Assembly (NCBI GenBank): GCA_023416895.1
Contig: JAEZGQ010000167.1
Span: 1-6,784, forward strand
Source of the DNA: Bacillota bacterium
GTDB lineage: Bacteria; Bacillota; Clostridia; Christensenellales; CAG-138
Reading direction: 5' to 3'
Length of the DNA stretch: 6,784 nt
Part shown: positions 1 through 6,176 of the stretch, piece by piece
Layout of the letters: the number at the start of each line of letters is the position of its first letter
Position numbering within the stretch: the stretch's first letter is position 1
Program-made: the position numbers and the translations under genes
The notes under the pieces: model-generated
Database searches by the model: none
The model's input: only the letters and a program-made list of their open reading frames with translations
What the model was told of the DNA's origin: nothing

Positions 1-1379
1 ACCGGATAATCGTTTTGTATGGCCTTAAATGTAAAATACGGCTCGGTAAAGAAAAAATTGAACGCGAGCACGCTTACAATGGAAGCACCGATGCCGTATA
101 GATACCCGCCTGTGGTTCTTGAAACGAGCAGAATGGAAAGGATGTAAACCATCATGGCGTTTTGCTCGGATACGCCAAGCGCGCGAAGCGCTGCCGATAT
201 GAGGGTTGCCGCTACGAGAAGCCCAAGCGTGATGAGCACATTGCGCCAGGAAAGCTCAAGCTTTGTTGCAAACGCGCGCCGATGCGCCTCGCGCGGCTCC
301 GTTTCCGGCACGATATGGAACTGCGCACCGCGCAGGCGGTTTAAAAGCTCGTCCGAAAAGCTTTTTTCAAGCGGGCGAGGAAAACCCCTTCGCTTTGCGC
401 GTCTGCCCAAATACACGTCTGTGACGCCCAAAAGCTTTGCGTATTCCGCGGTTACGGCCGCAGGGTCTTCGCCGCTTAAAGTAACGCACTGCGCGCCGAG
501 CCTTTGCGCGATCTCGAGCGCAGCGTTGATGTTTTTTTTGCTTGTTTCACTGTAAAAGCGGCTTTTCGTGTTTTCCACATACAGTGCCCACCACTCCACG
601 CGGCGCTCCTCAGCGGCGCGCGCGGCGAGGCGCACGCACTTGAGCGCGGAAGGCGAGGCGCTCACACATACAAGGATTTTCGGCGCGAGCGCGCTTTCCA
701 AAGTGTTTTCGCGCTTGTTGAAACGACTGATGCGATCGGCCGCGCGGCGCACCGCCGCTTCACGAAGCACGCGCAGGCCTTCGCTTTGTGGCTTTTCTTC
801 ATCTCCGGCGCGCTTATAAAGATCTTCCGGTTCGGCATCGATAAACGTCACCTGATCGGCATTGTCAAACACCGCGTCTGGCACGGTGTCTGCCGCAGCC
901 TCCCCCGTAACCGCCTGCACCACGTCGGTAAGGCTTTCGATTTGCGTAACGCTTAGCGTGGTATAAACATCGATTCCTGCGTTGAGAAGCTCCTCCACAT
1001 CCTGATAGCGCATTGCGTTTCGCATGCCCGGCGCGTTGCGGCAGGCGAGGCCGTCCACCACAATCAGGGAGGGCCGCCGCTTGAGCGCCGCGTCAAGATC
1101 AAACTCCTGTTTCGTTTCCCCGCCGTTTTCTACTATCATAGGCGGCAGCACGGTAAAGCCCGCGACAAGGCGGAGCGTTTTTGCATTGGTATGCGCCTCG
1201 ATAAAACCCACCAGCACATCCGCGCCCGCGCGTTTCATCTCCCGCGCTTCATCAAGCATGGCATAGGTTTTGCCGGAGTTGTGCGCGTAGCCGAAAAAAA
1301 TGCGCAGCCTGCCCCGCTCCCGCCGGGCCTGCGCGCCGCTTTCCGTTTCAAAACCGCTCTCTCGTTTTTCGCTTTCCAT
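1..1379 (-). CDS. kdpD: KdpD-like sensor protein (KdpD domain, USP domain, DUF4118), 3' end outside window
   Basis: Partial: 459 codons are readable with no stop before the left edge. Residues 23-220 are a KdpD N-terminal domain: Walker A-like GYAHNSGKT at 30-38, VVDGLACRN at 107-115 where the family has VDELAHTN, and QDVEELLNAGIDVYTT at 126-141. Residues 234-358 are a USP-like domain beginning KILVCVSAS. Residues 381-399, about 407-420 and 427-444 are the first hydrophobic spans of DUF4118, ending in FNFFFTEP. In the family these domains precede GAF, HisKA and HATPase domains, and the protein senses low K+ and phosphorylates KdpE; none of that part is visible here. ATG 1379 leaves 22 residues before GRLRIFFG, close to the family norm. 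In-frame ATGs at 1439 and 1463 lie inside or upstream of a likely promoter, so I reject them. The SD is weak (AAGGA about 17 bases upstream). The N-domain is divergent: signature residues are changed and about 18 residues, including the GKVYVPEQA segment, are missing. Family is sure; signalling competence is not. Confidence 0.88.
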   Translation of the reverse strand, partial: MESEKRESGFETESGAQARRERGRLRIFFGYAHNSGKTYAMLDEAREMKRAGADVLVGFIEAHTNAKTLRLVAGFTVLPPMIVENGGETKQEFDLDAALKRRPSLIVVDGLACRNAPGMRNAMRYQDVEELLNAGIDVYTTLSVTQIESLTDVVQAVTGEAAADTVPDAVFDNADQVTFIDAEPEDLYKRAGDEEKPQSEGLRVLREAAVRRAADRISRFNKRENTLESALAPKILVCVSASPSALKCVRLAARAAEERRVEWWALYVENTKSRFYSETSKKNINAALEIAQRLGAQCVTLSGEDPAAVTAEYAKLLGVTDVYLGRRAKRRGFPRPLEKSFSDELLNRLRGAQFHIVPETEPREAHRRAFATKLELSWRNVLITLGLLVAATLISAALRALGVSEQNAMMVYILSILLVSRTTGGYLYGIGASIVSVLAFNFFFTEPYFTFKAIQNDYP

Positions 1380-1427
1380 AGAAAAGCCGCTTTCTTTCCT
1401 TAATATTGTTGTGCTTTCTTTACGAAC

Positions 1428-1456
1428 ATTGTGTGTCATGTGCGCGGTTTTGTCAA
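1428..1456 (-). promoter_or_regulatory. Predicted sigma-A-type promoter of the KdpD-like gene
   Basis: On the minus strand a perfect -35 box TTGACA (1451-1456) is followed by a 17-base spacer and CACAAT (1428-1433), a 4/6 match to the -10 consensus. Transcription would begin near 1421, giving a leader of about 40 bases before ATG 1379. This implies the sensor can be expressed separately from the upstream RCK genes, and it argues against the two more upstream in-frame ATGs. Not experimentally supported. Confidence 0.5.
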
Positions 1457-1488
1457 TGCGCATACCGATGGTTCAAGCGGCAGCTCGC

Positions 1489-1503
1489 GGCAAACGCTTT
1501 GCC
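1489..1503. repeat. Perfect 6-bp inverted repeat, 3-base loop
   Basis: GGCAAA-CGC-TTTGCC forms a perfect dyad in the gap between the second RCK gene and the KdpD-like gene, about 33 bases upstream of the predicted -35 box. No T-run follows on either strand, so it is not an obvious terminator. It could be an operator or chance. Confidence 0.3.
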
Positions 1504-1516
1504 TCGTAGAAACGCG

Positions 1517-1542
1517 AAGGAGCCTTCCTGAGACGGCCCCTT
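1517..1542 (-). terminator. Intercistronic hairpin downstream of the RCK genes, possible weak terminator or RNA-processing stem
   Basis: Read on the minus strand, AAGGGGCC pairs with GGCTCCTT across a 10-base loop: eight pairs, one of them G-U. The G-U pair is an A/C mismatch on the plus strand, so the fold fits minus-strand RNA. It begins about 37 bases after the RCK stop codon. The tail is only CGCGTTTCT, a poor U-tract, so an mRNA-stabilising or processing stem is as likely as termination. Confidence 0.35.
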
Positions 1543-1579
1543 TTCAGCATTAAAATGTGTGCGGGCATTTACCCCGGTT

Positions 1580-2245
1580 TCAGTTCTCTCCGAGCAACTC
1601 CGAAAGCGCCTGCTGGCGGGCGATGGGCGTGAGCGCCACCACAATGTCGCCTTCCTCGAGCACCGTATGGCCTTTGGGAATGATAAGTTCCAAGCCGCGC
1701 GTTACGGCTACAAGCAAGCAGCCCTCGGGCAGCTTTGCTTCGCGCATGGGCTTGCCCGCGAGCGGCGAAGAAGGTGCAATCCTTTTTTCCACCAAGGAAA
1801 ACTCGCCGCGGTGCAAATTCAAAAGCGTCATCATGTCGCCGTTGAACATTTCTTCAGCCACAAGCCGCGCCATAAGATCCGCCTGATTGAGCGCAACATC
1901 CACACCCATGACCGGGGTAAACAGCCATGCGTTTTTCGGGTTGTTCACACGTCCCACCACGCGGGGCACACCGTATTCAAGCCGCGCGAGCGTGGCCACG
2001 ACGAGGTTTGTTTCATCCGCCCCAGTAACCGCCGCCACAACGTCGGCATCTTTAATACCCGCCTGCTCCAACAGGTGTGGGTCGGTACCGCTGCCAAAGA
2101 GAATTGCCGATTCCGGCAAGTCCCGCTTCAGTACAGGCATGCGCGATTCGCGTTCTTCAATGACCTTTACCGCATATCCACGGCCCAAAAGAAGCGACGC
2201 GAGGTACGCCCCCACCTGTCCGCCTCCAACAATAATCACCTTCAT
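1580..2245 (-). CDS. TrkA-family RCK regulator of K+ transport (second of a tandem pair)
   Basis: 221 residues, a complete RCK_N plus RCK_C protein. Residues 1-120 form the Rossmann-type RCK_N domain: MKVIIVGGGQVG carries GxGxxG at 7-12, and acidic E30 closes the second beta-strand, as expected for NAD(H) or adenine-nucleotide binding. Residues about 145-220 form RCK_C, with KLPEGCLLVAVTRG and the LEEGDIVVAL strand near the end. In the family such cytoplasmic proteins assemble as a ring under a TrkH/KtrB-type K+ channel and gate it by nucleotide binding; some RCK_C domains also bind c-di-AMP. No channel gene is in the window. The start lies four bases after the preceding RCK stop, with AAGGGGA upstream overlapping that gene's last codons, so the two are almost certainly co-transcribed. 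There are no membrane segments. Family is firm; the partner channel is unknown. Confidence 0.93.
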   Translation of the reverse strand: MKVIIVGGGQVGAYLASLLLGRGYAVKVIEERESRMPVLKRDLPESAILFGSGTDPHLLEQAGIKDADVVAAVTGADETNLVVATLARLEYGVPRVVGRVNNPKNAWLFTPVMGVDVALNQADLMARLVAEEMFNGDMMTLLNLHRGEFSLVEKRIAPSSPLAGKPMREAKLPEGCLLVAVTRGLELIIPKGHTVLEEGDIVVALTPIARQQALSELLGEN

Positions 2246-2249
2246 GGCC

Positions 2250-2915
2250 TTACATCCCCTTTTCCGTGTTCAGCCCGAGCATTTTCTTCAGGCGCCCTTG
2301 CGACGACGCCGCTACCGCAATGTACAGCATGTCGCTTTTTTGGAATACCGTACCCGTTACGGGAAGGATGGTTTTGTTTTCGCGTTCGATAGCCACCACC
2401 TGTACCTCGCCCGGCGCGAGCAACTCGTTGACACGATGCCCAACGAGCAAGGCGGGCGCTTCCATCTCCACGATCTCCACGCCGCCCGAACCCATGGTAA
2501 ACACGGTGTTGAACGGGGAATAGCTCAAAAGATCCGCCGCGCGCTTGATGCCCCACGCCGTGGAGGAAATGGTTTGCACGCCGAGCCGCTTGTAGATTTC
2601 CGCCTTGTCGCGGTCGTAAAGCCGCGCCACAACCTTTGGAACATGGTAGATTTCCCGCGCCATGCGCGCGATCACGGCGTTGGACTCGTCGCTTGAGGTA
2701 AACGCGGCAAGCGCGTCGGATTTGTCGATGTTTGCCTTAAGCAGGATGTCCTTATCAAAGCCGATACCCTCGATGGTTCTGCCCTTAAAGCCCGGCTCAA
2801 GGCGCGCAAACGCCGTCGGTTTGGAATCGATGACCGTAACGGTATGGCCGCTTTTGCTCAACGCCATCGCCAAACCGGAGCCGATGCGCCCGCAGCCCAC
2901 AACTATGATTTTCAT
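2250..2915 (-). CDS. TrkA-family RCK regulator of K+ transport (first of a tandem pair)
   Basis: 221 residues from ATG 2915. RCK_N covers about 1-120: MKIIVVGCGRIG holds the GxGxxG dinucleotide-binding loop at 7-12, and D30 ends the second strand (TVTVID). RCK_C covers about 140-215 (VEIVEMEAPALLVGHRVNELL, then FQKSDMLYIAV). The role inferred from the family is a cytoplasmic nucleotide-sensing subunit of a Trk/Ktr-type K+ channel; pairing with the next RCK gene into a hetero-oligomer is plausible because both are the same length and adjacent. An in-frame ATG at 2936 would add MSGGEGN and would overlap the ATPase stop as ATGA. I prefer 2915 because the family begins directly at MKII and a strong GGAGGAG lies eight bases upstream. 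No catalytic function is expected. Confidence 0.93.
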   Translation of the reverse strand: MKIIVVGCGRIGSGLAMALSKSGHTVTVIDSKPTAFARLEPGFKGRTIEGIGFDKDILLKANIDKSDALAAFTSSDESNAVIARMAREIYHVPKVVARLYDRDKAEIYKRLGVQTISSTAWGIKRAADLLSYSPFNTVFTMGSGGVEIVEMEAPALLVGHRVNELLAPGEVQVVAIERENKTILPVTGTVFQKSDMLYIAVAASSQGRLKKMLGLNTEKGM

Positions 2916-2923
2916 ATTTCCCT

Positions 2924-2930
2924 CTCCTCC
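2924..2930 (-). promoter_or_regulatory. Ribosome binding site deciding the start of the first RCK gene
   Basis: GGAGGAG on the minus strand sits eight bases before ATG 2915 and just past the ATPase stop (2933-2935). A second SD, AAGGAGG, lies inside the ATPase tail about 11 bases before the alternative ATG 2936. Two SD/ATG combinations in 40 bases suggest translational coupling to the ATPase. Confidence 0.6.
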
Positions 2931-2932
2931 AC

Positions 2933-5737
2933 TCATGCTGAAGCGCCCCTCCTTGAAAGGGCTCTGGAAAACGCCTTTCTAAGCTCCTCCACAAGAAGGA
3001 TCACCGGCGGAATGCAAATCAAATACAGCCATTCCTGTATGCCGATGGGCGCCGTGTCAAAGAAGCTGCGCAAAAACGGCACATACATCATCAGGCACAA
3101 AAGCGCAATTTCTACGCCTATGCCGAGCAAAATGAGTCTGTTGCTGAAAAAGCCCGCCTTGAATGCCGATATCTTTGCGGTGCGGCAGTTGAACACCATG
3201 CCGATCTGCGCAAACACAATGCTCGCAAACGTCATGGTCGTTGCCATGGCATACATCACGCCGGATTGCGCAAGCGGCTCCTGCGGCCAGCCATTGAAAT
3301 AATTAACAAGAAAGTAAGCCGCCGTCGATACTACAGCCTCAAGCATACCATACCACAAAAACGCCTTTACCAAAAGCTGCCTGTTAAGCATGGGCTCCTT
3401 TGGCGAGCGCGGCGGCTGCTCCATGATGCCCTCCTCCGGCTTTTCAGCACCTAGGCCCATAGCCGGCACCATATCCGTGCCAAGGTCGATGGCGAGAACC
3501 TGCATGATGGTGAGCGGTAGGGGGATTCTGCCCTGCGAGAACAAAAACAGAATCATAGGCACCGCCTCCGGGATGTTGCTGTTGAAGATGTACATAGCGA
3601 ATTTGCGGATGTTGTTGTACACCGCACGCCCTTCTTCTACGGCATTCACGATGGAGGCGAAGTTATCGTCGGTCAAAATCATGTCGGCTGCTTCCTTGGC
3701 TACGTCCGTGCCGCTCATGCCCATGGCTACGCCGATGTCGGCCTTTTTAAGCGCAGGCGCGTCGTTCACGCCGTCGCCCGTTACGGCAACTACATGCCCC
3801 ATGCTCTGAAGGGCATTCACGACCTGAAGCTTCTGCTCGGGTGCTACGCGGGCAAAGACAACCTCGCCCCTAAGCGCCTCTTCAAGCTCGGTCTGGCTCA
3901 TTTTTTCAAGCTCAAGCCCCGTTACGATGCGCGGCTTGTTCCCTTCCACAATGCCGATCCTTCGGGCGATGCTCTCGGCAGTAAGGCCGTAGTCGCCCGT
4001 GATCATGATGATGCGGATGCCCGCTTTGTGGCATTTTTTCACTGCCTCGGCCACCTCGGGGCGCGGCGGATCCACCATGGCGATGAGCCCTAAAAACACC
4101 ATATCTTGCTCGATAAGCTCCGGCGTATAGCCGCTGATCCCTACAGGAAGCCCCGATACACCCGACAAATCGCGCTTGGCAACGGCCAGCACGCGAAGGC
4201 CGTTACGGGCGTAGCGGTCGTTTGCTTCCATAATTGCCCCACGAAGCTCTTCGTCCATTGGCTGTACCGTTCCGTTTTGCATGGCATACGCACACAGCTC
4301 CGTCATTTCCTTGGGTGCGCCTTTGGCATACGCGAAGCGCTTGCCGCGTAGTTGGTGAATGGTGCTCATGCGCTTGCGGCTTGAATCAAAGGGCAGCTCG
4401 CGCAGGCGCGGCATGCGCTCGTTGGCTTTTGTAAGCTCGACACCGTATTTTTGCGCCAACACCAAAAGCGCCGCCTCGGTGGGATCGCCGAGCACCGTAT
4501 AGTGCGGGTCACCGTTAGGAGGAACAAGGCGGGCGTTGCAGCAAAGCCCCGCGGCGGTCAAAAGTTCTTCTACCGCGGCATCGCCCCGTTCAAGCTTTTT
4601 GTTTTGCAACATAAGCGCACCGTTGCCCGCGTCGTAGCCGACGCCGGTTACATCGATGCTCCTACCGGGCATCCAAACGTTGCTCACCGTCATCTCGTTC
4701 TGGGTGAGCGTGCCCGTTTTATCTGTACAGATCACCGTAGTGCAGCCGAGCGTTTCCACAGCGCTCAACCGTTTAATGAGTGCGTGGCGCTTTGCCATGC
4801 GCTGTACGCCCATCGCAAGCGAAAGCGTTACCGTGGGCAAAAGCCCTTCCGGTATGAACGCCACAATCATACCCATACCGAATATAAACGCCACGGCGAC
4901 ATCCGTGCCGATCAAAAGCACCGACAGCAAAAAGAACAAAATGCCGATGGCAACCGCAAGGATGGATACGGTTTTTGTAACCTTGCCCATCTCCTTTTGG
5001 AGAGGGCTTTCTTCTTCTTTTAGTTCCTGCGTAAGGCCCGCAATTTTGCCGAACTCCGTGCGCATGCCCGTTGCGTAAACCACGGCGCGGCCTGTACCCG
5101 AAACAACAGTGGTACCCGCAAACACGAGGTTTGGCATTTCCGAGCGGGAAATATCATCCCGCAAGGAGGCATCCTTCATTTTGCGGACGGGGTTTGATTC
5201 GCCCGTGAGCGTGGATTGGTTGACCTGCAGGTCGTTATCCTCCACAAGGCGCGCATCTGCAGAGATCTTGTCTCCTTCTGAAAGCAACACCACGTCGCCC
5301 GGCACAAGCTCCTCGGCCAAAATGCGCTGCTCCTCGCCCGCACGCTGCACGCGCACATAGTCGGGCAGCAGTTTTTTGAGGGCTTCGGTGGCTTTTCCGG
5401 CCCGAAATTCCTGCCAGAAGCTGAACGCGCCGTTGATGACGTTTACCATCCATACCGCAATGCCAAGCTCAGGCATGCGGGCAACGAAGCCTACCGCGCC
5501 CGCAACCCACAAAAGGACTGCCATCAAATGCGTAAAATTAGAAAGAAAGCGTACGATAAGCGGCTTTCCTTTCTTTTCTGTTATTGCGTTTTTTCCGTAT
5601 TCCGATAGCCTTTTCTCCGTCTGTGTGGCGGTCAAGCCGTCGGCAGCCGTTTCAAGCGCCGTGTAAACCTCGGCGACTCTAAGCTTCTGAACACATATTC
5701 CAGTTTCCATAGGCTCTGTTTGCTTTAATTTCTCCAT
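2933..5737 (-). CDS. P-type cation ATPase of the Na+,K+-ATPase-like (P2C-like) group
   Basis: 934 residues, complete, ten predicted spans in P2-type order: M1-M2 about 64-108, M3-M4 about 256-305, M5-M10 about 713-917. Motifs in order: N-terminal cation-ATPase domain (15-60), actuator loop TGES at 178-181, PEGLL in M4 at 296-300, phosphorylation site DKTGT at 339-343 (D339), nucleotide-domain KGAP at 472-475, TGD at 580-582, hinge TGDGVND at 653-659. The core couples ATP hydrolysis to ion movement across the cell membrane. M5 SNIPE (720-724) and M6 IDLGTDMVPA (750-759) match Na,K- and H,K-ATPases, not the SNxGE and NLVTDG of SERCA/PacL pumps. By alignment from memory E297, Y716, S720, N721, E724, D751, D755, Q844 and E876 equal Na,K-ATPase E327, Y771, S775, N776, E779, D804, D808, Q923 and E954. 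The D926 equivalent is M847. Transport of Na+ and/or K+ is inferred; a Ca2+ or H+ pump is not excluded. The SD is weak (AAGG close to ATG). Its stop abuts the RCK gene. Confidence 0.95.
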   Translation of the reverse strand: MEKLKQTEPMETGICVQKLRVAEVYTALETAADGLTATQTEKRLSEYGKNAITEKKGKPLIVRFLSNFTHLMAVLLWVAGAVGFVARMPELGIAVWMVNVINGAFSFWQEFRAGKATEALKKLLPDYVRVQRAGEEQRILAEELVPGDVVLLSEGDKISADARLVEDNDLQVNQSTLTGESNPVRKMKDASLRDDISRSEMPNLVFAGTTVVSGTGRAVVYATGMRTEFGKIAGLTQELKEEESPLQKEMGKVTKTVSILAVAIGILFFLLSVLLIGTDVAVAFIFGMGMIVAFIPEGLLPTVTLSLAMGVQRMAKRHALIKRLSAVETLGCTTVICTDKTGTLTQNEMTVSNVWMPGRSIDVTGVGYDAGNGALMLQNKKLERGDAAVEELLTAAGLCCNARLVPPNGDPHYTVLGDPTEAALLVLAQKYGVELTKANERMPRLRELPFDSSRKRMSTIHQLRGKRFAYAKGAPKEMTELCAYAMQNGTVQPMDEELRGAIMEANDRYARNGLRVLAVAKRDLSGVSGLPVGISGYTPELIEQDMVFLGLIAMVDPPRPEVAEAVKKCHKAGIRIIMITGDYGLTAESIARRIGIVEGNKPRIVTGLELEKMSQTELEEALRGEVVFARVAPEQKLQVVNALQSMGHVVAVTGDGVNDAPALKKADIGVAMGMSGTDVAKEAADMILTDDNFASIVNAVEEGRAVYNNIRKFAMYIFNSNIPEAVPMILFLFSQGRIPLPLTIMQVLAIDLGTDMVPAMGLGAEKPEEGIMEQPPRSPKEPMLNRQLLVKAFLWYGMLEAVVSTAAYFLVNYFNGWPQEPLAQSGVMYAMATTMTFASIVFAQIGMVFNCRTAKISAFKAGFFSNRLILLGIGVEIALLCLMMYVPFLRSFFDTAPIGIQEWLYLICIPPVILLVEELRKAFSRALSRRGASA

Positions 5738-5820
5738 AACCTTATCTTTACACCCTTGATCAACTTTAATCTTTCCTGTAACAGCGTGGCCTACTCACAA
5801 GAGATGGCGCGGGACAACGC
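5738..5820 (-). other. ATPase leader region without a recognisable promoter
   Basis: These 83 bases lie between the hairpin's U-run and the ATPase start. I scanned the minus strand for -35/-10 pairs at 16-18 base spacing and found none better than poor matches; TTGTGA, for example, has no -10 partner. The ATPase may therefore depend on read-through from the small upstream gene, or on a non-housekeeping promoter. Confidence 0.3.
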
Positions 5821-5868
5821 AAAAAACGCGCGCGCAGCGCATAGCAGACTATACGTCGTGCGGCGTTT
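5821..5868 (-). terminator. Terminator-like hairpin between the small membrane protein gene and the ATPase
   Basis: On the minus strand an imperfect GC-rich stem of about 14 positions (two mismatches, two G-U pairs) closes on a TCTG loop centred at 5845-5848. It is followed by GCGCG and six T residues (5826 down to 5821). It begins about nine bases after the stop of the 34-residue gene and ends 83 bases before the ATPase start. It may terminate a short transcript or act as a partial terminator that sets the ratio of small protein to ATPase. Confidence 0.5.
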
Positions 5869-5876
5869 CGTATGGT

Positions 5877-5981
5877 TCACTTACCCTTGCCGATGAGCCA
5901 CTTTGCCACCCATACATAAATGACCCATGCCGTCAATACAATGAGCACACCCCAAAGGGCCATGCTCACGATCTTTTCCAT
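5877..5981 (-). CDS. 34-residue single-span membrane protein
   Basis: Complete small ORF, ATG 5981 to TGA 5877-5879. The translation begins MEKIVSMALWGVLIV and ends VWVAKWLIGKGK. One hydrophobic helix covers about residues 4-26, with tryptophans at 10, 19, 24 and 28 and a basic C-terminus (K27, K32, K34), which by the positive-inside rule puts the C-terminus in the cytoplasm. GAGGGGTG lies just upstream of the ATG and fits a Shine-Dalgarno sequence, with short spacing. I do not recognise a named family. Its position, 139 bases upstream of a P-type ATPase on the same strand, recalls KdpF (about 29 residues, KdpFABC) and eukaryotic FXYD or sarcolipin regulators, but these are analogies of size, topology and context, not homology. 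It could instead be an unrelated small membrane protein. The low chance of such a clean helix with an SD supports coding. Confidence 0.7.
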   Translation of the reverse strand: MEKIVSMALWGVLIVLTAWVIYVWVAKWLIGKGK

Positions 5982-6176
5982 AACACCCCTCAAAAGCATT
6001 TCGCGGCTCTGCTCTCGGTCTCGCCCAAAAACTTTCCCCAAGCCGCGCCTTCTTTATGGCATCATTATAGTTTCATTGCGCCTAACGCGGCATGAAGAAT
6101 ACCCTTTGACGCATGAAGATTTTATAAAGACACGCTTTTCGTGCAAAGGGGTTTGCGAATGCCGGCGAAAAAACGA

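Noticed and set aside
154..1403. Several plus-strand ORFs of 60-150 codons
   Set aside because: All are antisense to the uninterrupted 459-codon KdpD-like frame; their arginine/alanine-rich composition is typical of shadow frames.
1379..1439. Repeated KESGF / RESGF segment as an N-terminal protein repeat
   Set aside because: It only exists if translation starts at 1439, which overlaps the predicted promoter; it is probably purine-rich leader sequence with chance similarity.
1559..2392. 277-codon plus-strand ORF opposite the RCK genes
   Set aside because: It lies wholly antisense to two clear RCK genes, has no domain-like sequence and arises from the codon bias of the true strand.
4451..5078. 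190- and 140-codon plus-strand ORFs
   Set aside because: Antisense to the ATPase, which has all P-type motifs in order; no SD or protein-family resemblance.
5738..6100. A ydaO/c-di-AMP or K+ riboswitch ahead of the cation genes
   Set aside because: I looked because of the K+ context but saw no recognisable conserved core; a covariance-model scan would be needed to be certain.
6106..6128. Plus-strand TTGACG followed by TATAAA as a promoter
   Set aside because: The spacing is only about 11 bases, too short for a sigma-A promoter, and no -10 box occurs at 16-18 bases.
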